Notes under the pieces: generated by a model
Seen by the model: the letters and a program-made list of their open reading frames with translations, nothing else
Told to the model about the DNA's origin: nothing
The model's database searches: none
Shown: positions 52,172 through 60,652 of the stretch, piece by piece
How the letters are laid out: every line of letters begins with the position of its first letter
How positions within the stretch are numbered: the first letter of the stretch is position 1
Source of the DNA: Acidimicrobiales bacterium
GTDB lineage: Bacteria; Actinomycetota; Acidimicrobiia; Acidimicrobiales; SZUA-35
DNA length: 64,000 nucleotides
Reading direction: 5' to 3'
NCBI GenBank assembly: GCA_041394265.1
Contig: JAWKIO010000005.1
Span: forward strand, 806,001 to 870,000
Position numbers and translations under genes: made by a program

Positions 52172-53368
52172 GTGGTTGACGATCGCAAGCTGACCGCCGC
52201 CGAGGCGGCCGCCCGGTTGGGTGTGAAGCGCCAGACGCTGTACGCCTACGTCAGCCGGGGGTTGCTGCAGCGAACCATGTCGCTCGACGGCAAGACCAGC
52301 CTGTTCGACCCAGCCGACATCGATGCCCTGCGTTCACGCCGCCATCGATCGGTGCCGGGCGAGGTCGGCACCGTCATCGCCTCATCGATCACCACGGTCA
52401 CCGATCGGGGCCATACCTACCGGGGCACCGACGCCGTCAGCCTCGTCGAGGCCGACACCTCGTTCGAGGCGGTCGCCGATCTGATCTGGGGCCACGAGGG
52501 CCCGTGGCTCCTCGACCCCTCAGATGTCGGCCACCTGCGGGCGACACAGGCGGCGCTGCCGCCCGACACACCGCTGCTCGACCGGCTCCGAGTCGCGGTC
52601 GCCACCTTGTCGGCCACCGACCCGTTGCGTCACGACCTTTCACCCGCCTCGGTCGTCGCCACCGGACGCCGCATGTTGCTCGGCATGATCGCAGCGCTAC
52701 CCAAACAGCATCTGGGCCCGCACGATCAGCTGGCCGATCAACTCTGGATGGCGCTTGCGCCCGATCCCGGATCACAGGAGCAGCGGGCGGCGCTCAACGC
52801 CGCGCTCGTGTTGCTCGCCGACCACGACCTGGCCGCATCGACGTTCGCGGTACGGGTGGCAGCGTCGGTGCGAGCCGACCCGTACTCCCTCGTCAGTACC
52901 GGCCTGGGAGCGGTCGGCGGTTTGCTGCACGGCGCGGCAAGCGGGGCGGTCTACCGATTCCTGGAGATGGCCGACTCCATCGGTGTCGAGCAGGCGTTCG
53001 GCCGGCAGCTGGCCGACGGACACCCCATCCCCGGGGTCGGGCACAAGGTGTACCGCAAGCGCGATCCCCGCGAGGAGGCGCTCCTCGCGCTGGTCGAAGA
53101 CGGTTGGGGCGACGACCCGCTCTACGACTCGATCGAGCACCTCCGCTACCTGATCGTCACCCGACTCGAGAAGCCACCGAACGTCGACTTCGCCCTTGGC
53201 GCGCTCACCTGGTTGGCCGAGATGGATGCCGATGCCGGCGAGCTCTTCGGCATCGCCCGAACGGTCGGCTGGATCGCGCACGCCATCGAGGAGGTCGACG
53301 AGCCACCGCTGCGGTTCCGGGTCAAGACCCGACCGACCGGCCAACGTCCACAGCTTCCCGAGGACTGA
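52172..53368 (+). CDS. Citrate synthase family protein with N-terminal helix-turn-helix
   Basis: A 398-residue protein. Residues 1-60 are a MerR/excisionase-type DNA-binding helix-turn-helix (LTAAEAAARLGVKRQTLYAYVSRGLLQRT). The rest is citrate synthase, with the substrate histidine region GAVGGLLHGAASGAVYRFLE, the second active-site segment PGVGHKVYRKRDPREE and the aspartate region PPNVDFALGALT, then GIARTVGWIAHAIEE with the CoA-side arginine. Such HTH-citrate synthases are known in bacteria but their reaction is not settled. Half-sites before the gene hint at self-control. GluQRS follows after two bases. Confidence 0.85.
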   Translation: MVDDRKLTAAEAAARLGVKRQTLYAYVSRGLLQRTMSLDGKTSLFDPADIDALRSRRHRSVPGEVGTVIASSITTVTDRGHTYRGTDAVSLVEADTSFEAVADLIWGHEGPWLLDPSDVGHLRATQAALPPDTPLLDRLRVAVATLSATDPLRHDLSPASVVATGRRMLLGMIAALPKQHLGPHDQLADQLWMALAPDPGSQEQRAALNAALVLLADHDLAASTFAVRVAASVRADPYSLVSTGLGAVGGLLHGAASGAVYRFLEMADSIGVEQAFGRQLADGHPIPGVGHKVYRKRDPREEALLALVEDGWGDDPLYDSIEHLRYLIVTRLEKPPNVDFALGALTWLAEMDADAGELFGIARTVGWIAHAIEEVDEPPLRFRVKTRPTGQRPQLPED

Positions 53369-53370
53369 TC

Positions 53371-54294
53371 GTGCCGTCTGGCCGCTTTGCGCCGAGCCCG
53401 ACGGGCGACCTTCACCTCGGCAACCTTCGCACCGCCATGGTTGCCTGGCTGTTCGCCCGAAGCGACGGGGCGACCTTCGTGCTCCGGTTCGAAGATCTCG
53501 ACACCGCCACCGTCCGCCCCGAGTACTACCAACGCCAAGCCGACGACCTGGCCGCCCTCGGACTCGACTGGGATGAGCCCGTCATCCGCCAGAGCGACCG
53601 ACTGGCGATCTACCACGACGTGGTCGACCGGCTCGTAGCCGAGGGGCTCGCCTATCCCTGCTACTGCTCGCGCCGCGAGATCCGCGAGGCCGCCCAGGCG
53701 CCGAACGGCCCGTCGACCCACGAGGGCTACCCGCAGACCTGCCGCCATCTGTCGCACGCCGAGCGCTCGGCCCGTGAACGTTCCGGCCGCCGAGCGGCCT
53801 ATCGCCTCCGCACCGACGAGCGCTCGATCCGCTTCGACGATCTGGTCGCCGGGCCGAGCGAAGGCCCGGTTGATGATCTCGTCATCCAGCGCAACGACGG
53901 CACGCCGGCCTACAACCTCGTGGTCGTGATCGATGATGTCGCCAGCGAGATCGACGTGGTGGTGCGCGCCGACGACCTGCTGTCGTCGACGCCACGCCAG
54001 CTCGAGGTGGCGAGGGTGCTCGGCCTCCCCCCTCCTCGCTATGCCCACGTCCCGCTGGTCCTGTCACCGAGCGGCGACCGCCTCGCCAAACGCGATGGTG
54101 CGGTCACCCTCGCCGACCGCGGAGCTCTCGGCGAGACACCGGCGCAGGTGCGGTCGTTCCTTGCGTCCACCCTCGGCCTGTGCGAACCCGATGAGCCGGT
54201 CACGATGGCCGACCTGCTCGCTCGGTTCGATCCGGCCGGCCTACCGACCCAACCGCTGGTCCTCGACCCCGATCGGCCGATCGTCGGCCTCTAG
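53371..54294 (+). CDS. gluQ: Glutamyl-Q tRNA(Asp) synthetase
   Basis: A 307-residue truncated class I glutamyl-tRNA synthetase that attaches glutamate to queuosine in tRNA(Asp). It has the opening GRFAPSPTGDLHLGNLRTA (HLGN variant of HIGH), the RFEDLDT segment, a Cys/His zinc-binding region (YPCYCSRREIREAA, then YPQTCRH), and the LAKRDGAVTL (KMSKS-like) loop. It lacks the anticodon-binding C-terminal domain, as expected. The start is GTG at 53371, two bases after the citrate synthase gene. Confidence 0.92.
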   Translation: MPSGRFAPSPTGDLHLGNLRTAMVAWLFARSDGATFVLRFEDLDTATVRPEYYQRQADDLAALGLDWDEPVIRQSDRLAIYHDVVDRLVAEGLAYPCYCSRREIREAAQAPNGPSTHEGYPQTCRHLSHAERSARERSGRRAAYRLRTDERSIRFDDLVAGPSEGPVDDLVIQRNDGTPAYNLVVVIDDVASEIDVVVRADDLLSSTPRQLEVARVLGLPPPRYAHVPLVLSPSGDRLAKRDGAVTLADRGALGETPAQVRSFLASTLGLCEPDEPVTMADLLARFDPAGLPTQPLVLDPDRPIVGL

Positions 54295-54929
54295 AACTTG
54301 CGCCACTCCTCGGGGGTGCGCCCGAGTGCGGCGAGACGATCCTCGGCCCAGACAGGGATCTCCATCTCGACGCCCGCCTTCACGTTGGCCACCTGCTCAC
54401 CCTCCTCGTCCCAGATGTGGCAGGTGTTCAGGTTGAAGGCCATCGCCCGCATGCGGTCATCGGCGGTGAACGACACCGGAACAGCGCTCGGGTCCTCGCG
54501 GACGGCCAGGCTCCGCATCGACCAGCTCGACTGGATCGCCACCGGCGCCATGGCCTGGAGCAACGCGCCGATGTGGGTGCAGCCCTTCGGTCCGCCGAGG
54601 GTGTCTTTCACCTTGCGAGCAAACCCGCGAGCGATCGACATGCCGACCAGCTGTTGGTAGTCGGGCTCGATCGCCGTGCAGCCCCGATGTGGCGTGGTCT
54701 GCATCTCGACCGCGACCTCGAGGATCGTCATGGCCGGGAAGTCGAGCAGGAGGTCGACCTCCATCTGGTGGACCGAGAGCGGGTCGGGGTCGTCTTCGAT
54801 GTAGATGCCCGGCGACTTCTGGTCGTGGACCTTGCCCCGCAGCCGGAGGCGGTCTGGCCCCTCACGGTAGGCAGCAACGTCGTAGGTGCGGTCATGGATC
54901 AAGGTGCCGGTGGGCTCGGGCAGCGACAT
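54291..54929 (-). CDS. DUF2889 protein
   Basis: A 212-residue protein of the DUF2889 family, seen in VHQMEVDLLLDFPAMTILEVAVEMQTTPHRGCTAIEPDYQQLVGMSIARGFARKV-type segments and GGPKGCTHIGALLQAMAPVAIQSSW. The conserved cysteine and histidines suggest a metal or ligand site, but no function is known. The start at ATG 54929 is backed by TAGGTT eight bases upstream. Its end overlaps the gluQ stop by four bases on the other strand. Confidence 0.8.
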   Translation of the reverse strand: MSLPEPTGTLIHDRTYDVAAYREGPDRLRLRGKVHDQKSPGIYIEDDPDPLSVHQMEVDLLLDFPAMTILEVAVEMQTTPHRGCTAIEPDYQQLVGMSIARGFARKVKDTLGGPKGCTHIGALLQAMAPVAIQSSWSMRSLAVREDPSAVPVSFTADDRMRAMAFNLNTCHIWDEEGEQVANVKAGVEMEIPVWAEDRLAALGRTPEEWRKF

Positions 54930-54937
54930 GGGGGCAC

Positions 54938-54943
54938 AACCTA
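54938..54943 (-). promoter_or_regulatory. Candidate -10 box (TAGGTT) of the DUF2889 gene
   Basis: Eight bases separate it from the ATG at 54929; the same hexamer precedes the Nei and SsnA-like genes. Confidence 0.42.
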
Positions 54944-55018
54944 GAAGACGTTGTCCGGCCTGCCCAAACGCAGACCTCGCCATTGCGATTGAACGACGGG
55001 GTCTGATCCTGGTAACGA

Positions 55019-56008
55019 ATGCAGATGAAGTTCAGCGTTGCGTTCCCGCCGGTCCCCCAGACCCCCGACCACATCGTGCTGGCCGAGTCGCTGGGGTATG
55101 AGACCGCGTGGGTGTACGACACGCCGGCGCTCCAGCTCGATTGCTGGATGACGCTGGCCCTCGCCGCTGTCCGCACCAAGCGCATCCGCCTCGGTCCGGG
55201 CGTGTTGATCCCATCGCTCCGCCATCCGATGGTGACGGCGTCGGCCATCGCCACTCTCGTCGAGCTGGCCGGACCCGAGCGGGTCATCGTGGGGGCCGGA
55301 ACCGGGTTCACCGGGCGACGAGCGATGGGTCAGCGCCCGCTCAGCTGGAAGGTACTTCCCACGATGGTCGCGCAAGTCCAGGCCCTGCTGCGGGGCGAGG
55401 TCGTGGAAGTCGACGGTCGGCCCACCCAGATGTTGCACGGCGACGGGCAGGCACCGAACCGACCGATCGAGGTGCCGTGGGTGCTCGGGGTCAACGGCCC
55501 CAAGGGACTGGCCGTTGCCGAGGAGATGGGCTGTGGTGTGTTCACCTCTCGCCCCCGTCCCGATGCCGACTACGGCGGCCTCGACGACGTGATCCTGCTC
55601 GGGTTCGGCACGGTCATGGACCCGGACGAAACGGTCGACGCCGCCCGCGTCATCGAGACGGCCGGGCCTGGCGTCGCCGTCGCCTACCACGCGTTCCTCG
55701 AGCAGCGCGATGCCCGCCTCGACTCACTCCCCAACGGGGAGGGGTTCGTAGCGCTGGCCACGGCGCTCGACCCCGAGACTCGACACCTTGCGCTCCACAC
55801 GGGCCACCTCACCGTCATGAACGACATCGACCGCCAAGTGATCACCGGCAGCGCCATGCACGTTGCCCCGCTCACGGTGCACGGGAGCGAGCTTCCCGGC
55901 CGGATCCAGCGACTCGCCGATCAGGGTGTCACCGAGATCGCCTTCCAGCCGATGGGCGACATCGAGCGCGAACTCCAGGTCTTCGCCGACGCCGCCTTCG
56001 GGGCCTGA
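55019..56008 (+). CDS. F420-dependent LLM-class oxidoreductase
   Basis: A 329-residue luciferase-like TIM barrel. It starts MKFSVAFPPVPQTPDHIVLAESLGYETAWVYD, then RIRLGPGVLIPSLRHPM, RVIVGAGTGFTGRRAMG, and a C-terminal VTEIAFQPMGDIERELQVF. The strand and loop pattern matches F420-dependent reductases or dehydrogenases of actinobacteria. Two ATGs six bases apart are possible. It is divergent from DUF2889 across 89 bases, which hold no clear TANNNT box for this gene. Confidence 0.87.
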   Translation: MQMKFSVAFPPVPQTPDHIVLAESLGYETAWVYDTPALQLDCWMTLALAAVRTKRIRLGPGVLIPSLRHPMVTASAIATLVELAGPERVIVGAGTGFTGRRAMGQRPLSWKVLPTMVAQVQALLRGEVVEVDGRPTQMLHGDGQAPNRPIEVPWVLGVNGPKGLAVAEEMGCGVFTSRPRPDADYGGLDDVILLGFGTVMDPDETVDAARVIETAGPGVAVAYHAFLEQRDARLDSLPNGEGFVALATALDPETRHLALHTGHLTVMNDIDRQVITGSAMHVAPLTVHGSELPGRIQRLADQGVTEIAFQPMGDIERELQVFADAAFGA

Positions 56009-56011
56009 GCG

Positions 56012-56818
56012 TTACTCGGGCTGACAGGTGGGGCACCACCAGATGTTCCGGCCGTCGATGTCGGCGGCCACGATCGGGGTGCCGCAACGGCGGCAGGGTT
56101 TGCCCTGGCGTTTGTAGGCATACAGCCGATCCGATTTCGGGATGTCCGAGCGTTTTGCACGTCCGACCTCGGCGGGATCGACCGTGACGATGCGACCGAG
56201 TGCCTCGCCGGCGCGCAGCTCGTCGACCGCCAGCGACCAGATCGCGTCGACATCGGGCCGGCGCACCTGCTTCGCGGGGATAAACGGATGGATGCCGAGC
56301 GTGTGGAGGAACTCGGCCCGGTACACGTTGCCGATCCCGGCGATCACCTTCTGATCGAGCAGGGCGGCGCCGATGGGGATGCTGCGGGTCGACAGCCGCT
56401 GGGCCAGCCGGTCGGCGCCATCCGGCGGGTCGAGGATCGGGTCGGGTCCCAGACGAGCGACGATGCGCTCGATGCCCTCGGCGTCGACGAGCTCGCACAC
56501 GGTGGGTCCGGCCAGGTGCAACTGATCGGTCTCGCTCTCGATCAGCAAGCGGCAGTTCGGTGACGGCTCGACCTTGGCCGGCAACCTCGACAGACGAAAC
56601 TTGCCGAACAGCCCCAGGTGGATGTGCACCGACAGATCGTTGTCGAAGTCATAGAAGAGGTGCTTGCCGTAGGCGTGCATCCGCTCGATCCGACGACCAT
56701 CGAGGGTTGCGGCTCCATCACGGAAGCGACCCTGGGGCGATGACACCGACACCATCTTGCCCTTGAACCGACGGCCCTGCAGACGAGCCGCGCGATGGAT
56801 GACGTGTCCCTCAGGCAT
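56012..56818 (-). CDS. nei: Fpg/Nei-family DNA glycosylase
   Basis: A 268-residue base-excision repair enzyme. It begins MPEGHVIH, with the catalytic N-terminal proline exposed after Met removal and Glu next to it. The helix-two-turn-helix region IPIGAALLDQKVIAGIGNVYRAEFLHTLGIHP is followed by a C-terminal zinc finger (CRRCGTPI, then WWCPTC). PEGH rather than PELPE favours the Nei side. ATG 56818 is backed by TAGGTT seven bases upstream, which overlaps the DUF445 stop codon. Confidence 0.92.
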   Translation of the reverse strand: MPEGHVIHRAARLQGRRFKGKMVSVSSPQGRFRDGAATLDGRRIERMHAYGKHLFYDFDNDLSVHIHLGLFGKFRLSRLPAKVEPSPNCRLLIESETDQLHLAGPTVCELVDAEGIERIVARLGPDPILDPPDGADRLAQRLSTRSIPIGAALLDQKVIAGIGNVYRAEFLHTLGIHPFIPAKQVRRPDVDAIWSLAVDELRAGEALGRIVTVDPAEVGRAKRSDIPKSDRLYAYKRQGKPCRRCGTPIVAADIDGRNIWWCPTCQPE

Positions 56819-56825
56819 CGACTCG

Positions 56826-56831
56826 AACCTA
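56826..56831 (-). promoter_or_regulatory. Candidate -10 box (TAGGTT) of nei
   Basis: It ends seven bases before the nei ATG, and its first three bases are the TAG stop of the upstream DUF445 gene. Confidence 0.42.
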
Positions 56832-58079
56832 GAGCAGCAGCTCGGAGATGGTGTAGATCACGAGGCCGGCGACGCCCCCGACCACGGTGCCGTTGATGCG
56901 GATGAACTGGAGGTCGCGCCCGACCTGCAACTCAAGCCGCTCGGCGGTCTCCTGGGTGTCCCAGCGCTGAACGGTGGTGGCGATGAGGCCGGCGACCTCG
57001 TCACGAAACTGTTCGGCGACGTAGCCGGTCGCCCCGCTCACCCAGTCGTCGATCTTTGCCTGGAGCGAGGGGTCGGCGACGATCGAGTTGCCGGCGTCGA
57101 CCAGCGCCTCTTCGAGCCGCTGGCGCAGCTCGGACTCGGGGTCCTCTGCCGCCGAGATCATGCCGGACTTCACCCGTGACCACAGCGTGTTCGACCAAGC
57201 CCGCACCTCGGGATGAGCGAGCAGTTCGAGCTTGAGTTGCTCGCCCCGCTCGATCATCTCGGGGCTCGTCTTCAGCCGTTCGGAGAACTCGATCGTGCGA
57301 TTGTTGATCTCCCGGCGCAGTTCGTGGTCGGGGTTCGAACCGATGTCGGACAGGAACCGACCGACGGCGTCGTAGATCTTGTCGAAGATGCGATCGTCGA
57401 TCGGCTCGGGTACCCACCACGGCGATTCCTCGGCGAGCCGCCGCCGGAACGTGGTCCGATTGTCGAGAAGGAACTTGTTCAGTCCAGTCAGCGTGCTGCT
57501 GAGCACCACATCGTGGTGACCGGCATCGATCCCGGCGTCGATGGCCTTCCCAACGAACGGAGCGACCGGGATCGCCCGAACCCGATGCTCGAGCAGGTCC
57601 TCGATCCCCCGCTGCACCGAGTCATCGGAGAGCACCTCGGTGGCACCACGGACAATGGCGGCGCTCTGCTCACCCACGGCCCGCGCGTGCGCCGGGTCGG
57701 TCAACCACTGCCCGATACGTCGACCGAGGTGGGCATCGTCGAGGCGCTCGGTGAGCACCTCGCGAGTGAGGAAGTTGTCGCGCACGAACCCACCGAGGCT
57801 CTCGCCGATCTGGTCCTTGCGCCGCTGGATGATCGCCGTGTGCGGGATCGGCAGACCGAGCGGATGGCGGAACAGCGCCGTGACCGCGAACCAGTCGGCG
57901 ATCGCACCGACCATTGCCGCCTCGGCGGTGGCTCGGACGTAGCCGACCCAGTGATGGTCGGCCTCCTGCCATCGAGCGACGACGAAGACAATCGCAGCGA
58001 ACACCAGCAGCGCCGTGGCGACCCGCTTCATTCGCACCAAGTCGATCGCCCGCTGTGCGTCGTCGTCCATCGAATGCAT
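56829..58079 (-). CDS. DUF445 membrane-anchored protein
   Basis: A 416-residue protein with an N-terminal hydrophobic segment (RVATALLVFAAIVFVVARW), the DUF445 hallmark AAMVGAIADWFAVTALFRHPLGLPIPHTAIIQRRKDQIGESLG-type stretch, a long helical middle and a C-terminal hydrophobic helix (VGGVAGLVIYTISELLL). DUF445 proteins are envelope proteins of unknown role. Two ATGs (58079, 58070) are possible. It begins 14 bases after the SsnA-like gene on the same strand and is probably co-transcribed with it. Confidence 0.88.
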   Translation of the reverse strand: MHSMDDDAQRAIDLVRMKRVATALLVFAAIVFVVARWQEADHHWVGYVRATAEAAMVGAIADWFAVTALFRHPLGLPIPHTAIIQRRKDQIGESLGGFVRDNFLTREVLTERLDDAHLGRRIGQWLTDPAHARAVGEQSAAIVRGATEVLSDDSVQRGIEDLLEHRVRAIPVAPFVGKAIDAGIDAGHHDVVLSSTLTGLNKFLLDNRTTFRRRLAEESPWWVPEPIDDRIFDKIYDAVGRFLSDIGSNPDHELRREINNRTIEFSERLKTSPEMIERGEQLKLELLAHPEVRAWSNTLWSRVKSGMISAAEDPESELRQRLEEALVDAGNSIVADPSLQAKIDDWVSGATGYVAEQFRDEVAGLIATTVQRWDTQETAERLELQVGRDLQFIRINGTVVGGVAGLVIYTISELLL

Positions 58080-58093
58080 GGAGAACCGGTGCC

Positions 58094-59140
58094 TCAGAGT
58101 CTGGCGAAGAGACGCTTGGCCTGCTCGGCGGCCTTCGCCCGCACCTCGGCGGCATCCACCGTGGTGACCACACCGTTGTCGAGCACTTTGCGACCTTCGA
58201 TCACGACATCGATCGGGCGGACGTCGGTGGTGTAGGCGAGATGCCACGGGTCCATGACCGGATACGACCAGGTGACCACGTCGTCCTTGGCGTCGGGCAT
58301 CAGCTCCCAGCCGCCCTCGAGCCAGCCCCACGCCTGATCGGGGCCGACGGTGACGTCGACCTCGCGCTGCTTGAGGAACGCCAGCTGGAACTCGGCGATC
58401 ATGTCGGCGCCGATGCCATCGGTACCGAGCACGACCGGCGTCGAGAACCGGGCCGGATAGGCGTAGCCGAGCCCGTTGTTCATGTTCGAGCGTGGGTTGT
58501 GGACGACGATGCCGTCGAAGTCGACCCCGTCGGGGAGATTCACGCCGTGGACGAGGAGCCAGTCGTAGTCGGCTCGACGAGCGAGTTCGGTGCCGGGCCC
58601 GGTGTCGACCATGCCCTCGGCCACGTGCACGTGCACGCCGACGCCGTGCTTGTCGGCCAGCGCAGCAGCGGCGTCGATCGTGTCCTCCGTGCACGTGAAG
58701 GCGGCATGGAGGCCGACCATGCCGAGCCCGCCGTCGGAAAGGAAACGATCATTCTCGGCCAGACCGGCTTTGGCCCCCTCGGGTCCATGACGATCGGTCA
58801 CGCCGTAGGCGCAGTTCACTCGCACCCCGATCTCGGCGCAGGCATCGGCGATCACGCTCAGGCTGCCCTCGATCGCGTTCGGCGATTCGTGGTGATCGAT
58901 GATCGCCGTACAGCCCGACTCGAGTGCTTCGAGGGCCCCGAGCTTGGCCGACCACTCGAGCATCTCGAGGTCGAGCGCGGTGTCGACACGCCACCAGATC
59001 TGTTCGAGCACCGAGCGGAACGAGTTCGGGGTCTGCGGCGGTGCCGGCATGCCTCGGACGAGGGCGGAGTAGAGGTGATGGTGGGCGCAGACCAGCCCAG
59101 GAGTGACGCCCTGACCGGGCACGGGTTCGACTTCGGCCAT
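58094..59140 (-). CDS. SsnA-like amidohydrolase, short at the N-terminus
   Basis: A 348-residue amidohydrolase-superfamily protein. The opening VTPGLVCAHHHLYSALVRGMPAPP supplies the metal histidines; further ligands lie in GVHVHVAEG, IVVHNPRSNMNNGLG and LGTDGIGAD. The pattern is that of SsnA and related deaminases. Full-length relatives have about 60 further N-terminal residues forming part of a beta sandwich. Here an in-frame TAG stands four codons before the ATG and TAGGTT six bases before it, so the short form is real or the gene has lost its 5' part. Confidence 0.8.
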   Translation of the reverse strand: MAEVEPVPGQGVTPGLVCAHHHLYSALVRGMPAPPQTPNSFRSVLEQIWWRVDTALDLEMLEWSAKLGALEALESGCTAIIDHHESPNAIEGSLSVIADACAEIGVRVNCAYGVTDRHGPEGAKAGLAENDRFLSDGGLGMVGLHAAFTCTEDTIDAAAALADKHGVGVHVHVAEGMVDTGPGTELARRADYDWLLVHGVNLPDGVDFDGIVVHNPRSNMNNGLGYAYPARFSTPVVLGTDGIGADMIAEFQLAFLKQREVDVTVGPDQAWGWLEGGWELMPDAKDDVVTWSYPVMDPWHLAYTTDVRPIDVVIEGRKVLDNGVVTTVDAAEVRAKAAEQAKRLFARL

Positions 59141-59146
59141 GGCTTG

Positions 59147-59152
59147 AACCTA
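59147..59152 (-). promoter_or_regulatory. Candidate -10 box (TAGGTT) of the SsnA-like gene
   Basis: It ends six bases before the ATG at 59140. Confidence 0.42.
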
Positions 59153-59191
59153 GGCCAAGATTTCCTCGATGAGTCGGCTGGCCGTCCGGGA

Positions 59192-60601
59192 TCAGACCAC
59201 CGAGGCGAGTCGCTCGTCGATCGAGGCCAGCGACGACCGAGCACCGTCGATCTCGGCGCCATCGATCGGGTGGCCGGACGTCGCCACGTCCCGGAAGAGG
59301 TTGACCTCTCGCTTGGCGGCCTTGATCTGGTCGCCGACCTCGTTGAAGAGCGAGACGAAGCTCGACCCGTCGCGAAGGCGTGCCGACTCGATGCGGCCGG
59401 ACAACACGAGGCGCGACAGGCTGGCGAGCCCCGATTGGAGGTCGTAGATCGAATGGCGCAGGTCCTGGAGGTGCTGCTCGTGGCTCTGGGCCCGCTCGAC
59501 GAGCAGCTCCAGTCCACGTCGCATCCCGGCGTGCAGCGAGGACAGGTCATGCAGCACGGTGTCGACCCTTCCACCCCCGACCCCTGCCCCGAGCATGGTC
59601 TCGATGCAGAAGAACTCGAAGACCTCACACTGCAAGGCCGTCATGGCGGTGCGGAAACTGAGACTGTTGATCGTCGTCGTCGCCGAGCGGATCTCGTCGG
59701 CCAGCTTCTCGATCGTGTCGATCACCACCGAGCAGCGGCTCTGGAGTTCGCTGGCCACGGACGTCAGCGCCTCGCCGTCTTCGTTCATCTGACTCGCCGC
59801 GAGCACGGCGTTGAAGGCGAACACCCGGATGTCTTCGGCCAGGGAGAGGAGGTAGGCCGACCGGCTCGACAACTGTTGGTCCATCTCGGCGAGATCGTCG
59901 AGCCCGGCGAACCGACCGTCCAACCAGACACCCAACTGCCGCGCCGGCTCGAGGAGGGAGAAGAGCGGGTCGTGCGCGTCGAGGTCGGGTGGCGCCGTCG
60001 GTGCTCGCTGCATCGCCTCCCGACGCAGTCGGATCTCCGATGCAAGGGCTGCCCGCATGAACTCTTCGTAGGTTGCGAACCCCGCGCCGGCAATCGCCGA
60101 CAACAACATCCGCTCCGATTGGCTGACGACGTCACTCCGCCGCTCACCGCGGCGCTCACGTTCGACCTCGAACGCTCGAACCTCTCGATAGATGTCGGCC
60201 ACCGCGGTGGCGAGCGGCGAGGTCGGCTTCAAGCGGATCGACAGATACCCCTCGCCGACCGGGAACGCAGCGGCGAGCACCCAGTAGTAGCGACCGTCGC
60301 TGGCCAGGTTCTTCACGTAGGCGACGACCGGTCGGTTGTCCTCCAGGTAGTTCCACAGCAGGCGGAACACCGCTCGCGGGGTGTCGGGATGGCGCACGAT
60401 GCTGTGCGGTTTGCCGATCAGCTCTTCTTCGGTCATGCCGCTGACCCGGCAGAAGACCTCGTTCCCCGACGCGATGATGCCGCGCCCATCGGTGGTCGAG
60501 AAGAACAGGTCGGCGAGGTCGAAGCGTCTCGCCTCGTCGATCAATTCCTTCGTCGCACCGCCAGACCGACGCTCCCCGCCGCCGGTCGGAGGCGCGACCA
60601 T
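59192..60601 (-). CDS. Soluble PAS protein with degenerate chemoreceptor-like helical domain
   Basis: A 469-residue protein without transmembrane segments. A PAS domain fills about 20-130 (IIASGNEVFCRVSGMTEEELIGKPHSIVRHPD, then YVKNLASDGRYYWVLAAAFP), of the Aer type. The rest is helical, and residues 258-286 (RVFAFNAVLAASQMNEDGEALTSVASEL) align with the tip of chemoreceptor signalling domains but lack the usual E-A-A-R-A-G-E residues. No che genes are in the window. ATG 60601 is preferred because GAGG lies five bases upstream; GTG 60622 is possible. Confidence 0.75.
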   Translation of the reverse strand: MVAPPTGGGERRSGGATKELIDEARRFDLADLFFSTTDGRGIIASGNEVFCRVSGMTEEELIGKPHSIVRHPDTPRAVFRLLWNYLEDNRPVVAYVKNLASDGRYYWVLAAAFPVGEGYLSIRLKPTSPLATAVADIYREVRAFEVERERRGERRSDVVSQSERMLLSAIAGAGFATYEEFMRAALASEIRLRREAMQRAPTAPPDLDAHDPLFSLLEPARQLGVWLDGRFAGLDDLAEMDQQLSSRSAYLLSLAEDIRVFAFNAVLAASQMNEDGEALTSVASELQSRCSVVIDTIEKLADEIRSATTTINSLSFRTAMTALQCEVFEFFCIETMLGAGVGGGRVDTVLHDLSSLHAGMRRGLELLVERAQSHEQHLQDLRHSIYDLQSGLASLSRLVLSGRIESARLRDGSSFVSLFNEVGDQIKAAKREVNLFRDVATSGHPIDGAEIDGARSSLASIDERLASVV

Positions 60602-60652
60602 TGTCGCCTCATCGTTCGTCACGGCCTCAGTTTCGGTCGTCGACCACGCATC

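Noticed and set aside
52116..52193. A 25-codon ORF (MIEMVDHALNYMIDY...) with GGAG upstream, overlapping the start of the HTH-citrate synthase gene
   Set aside because: It lies upstream of the predicted -10 box for the gene and across the half-site array, so it would be transcribed only from another promoter. The repeated words explain its composition. Kept as a possibility, not as a gene.
57914..60652. Very long plus-strand open frame (over 900 codons) opposite DUF445, SsnA-like and PAS genes
   Set aside because: Residue composition is that of an antisense frame of high-GC genes; all three minus-strand genes have clear family motifs. Only its last 110 codons, after GTG 60653, look like a real gene.
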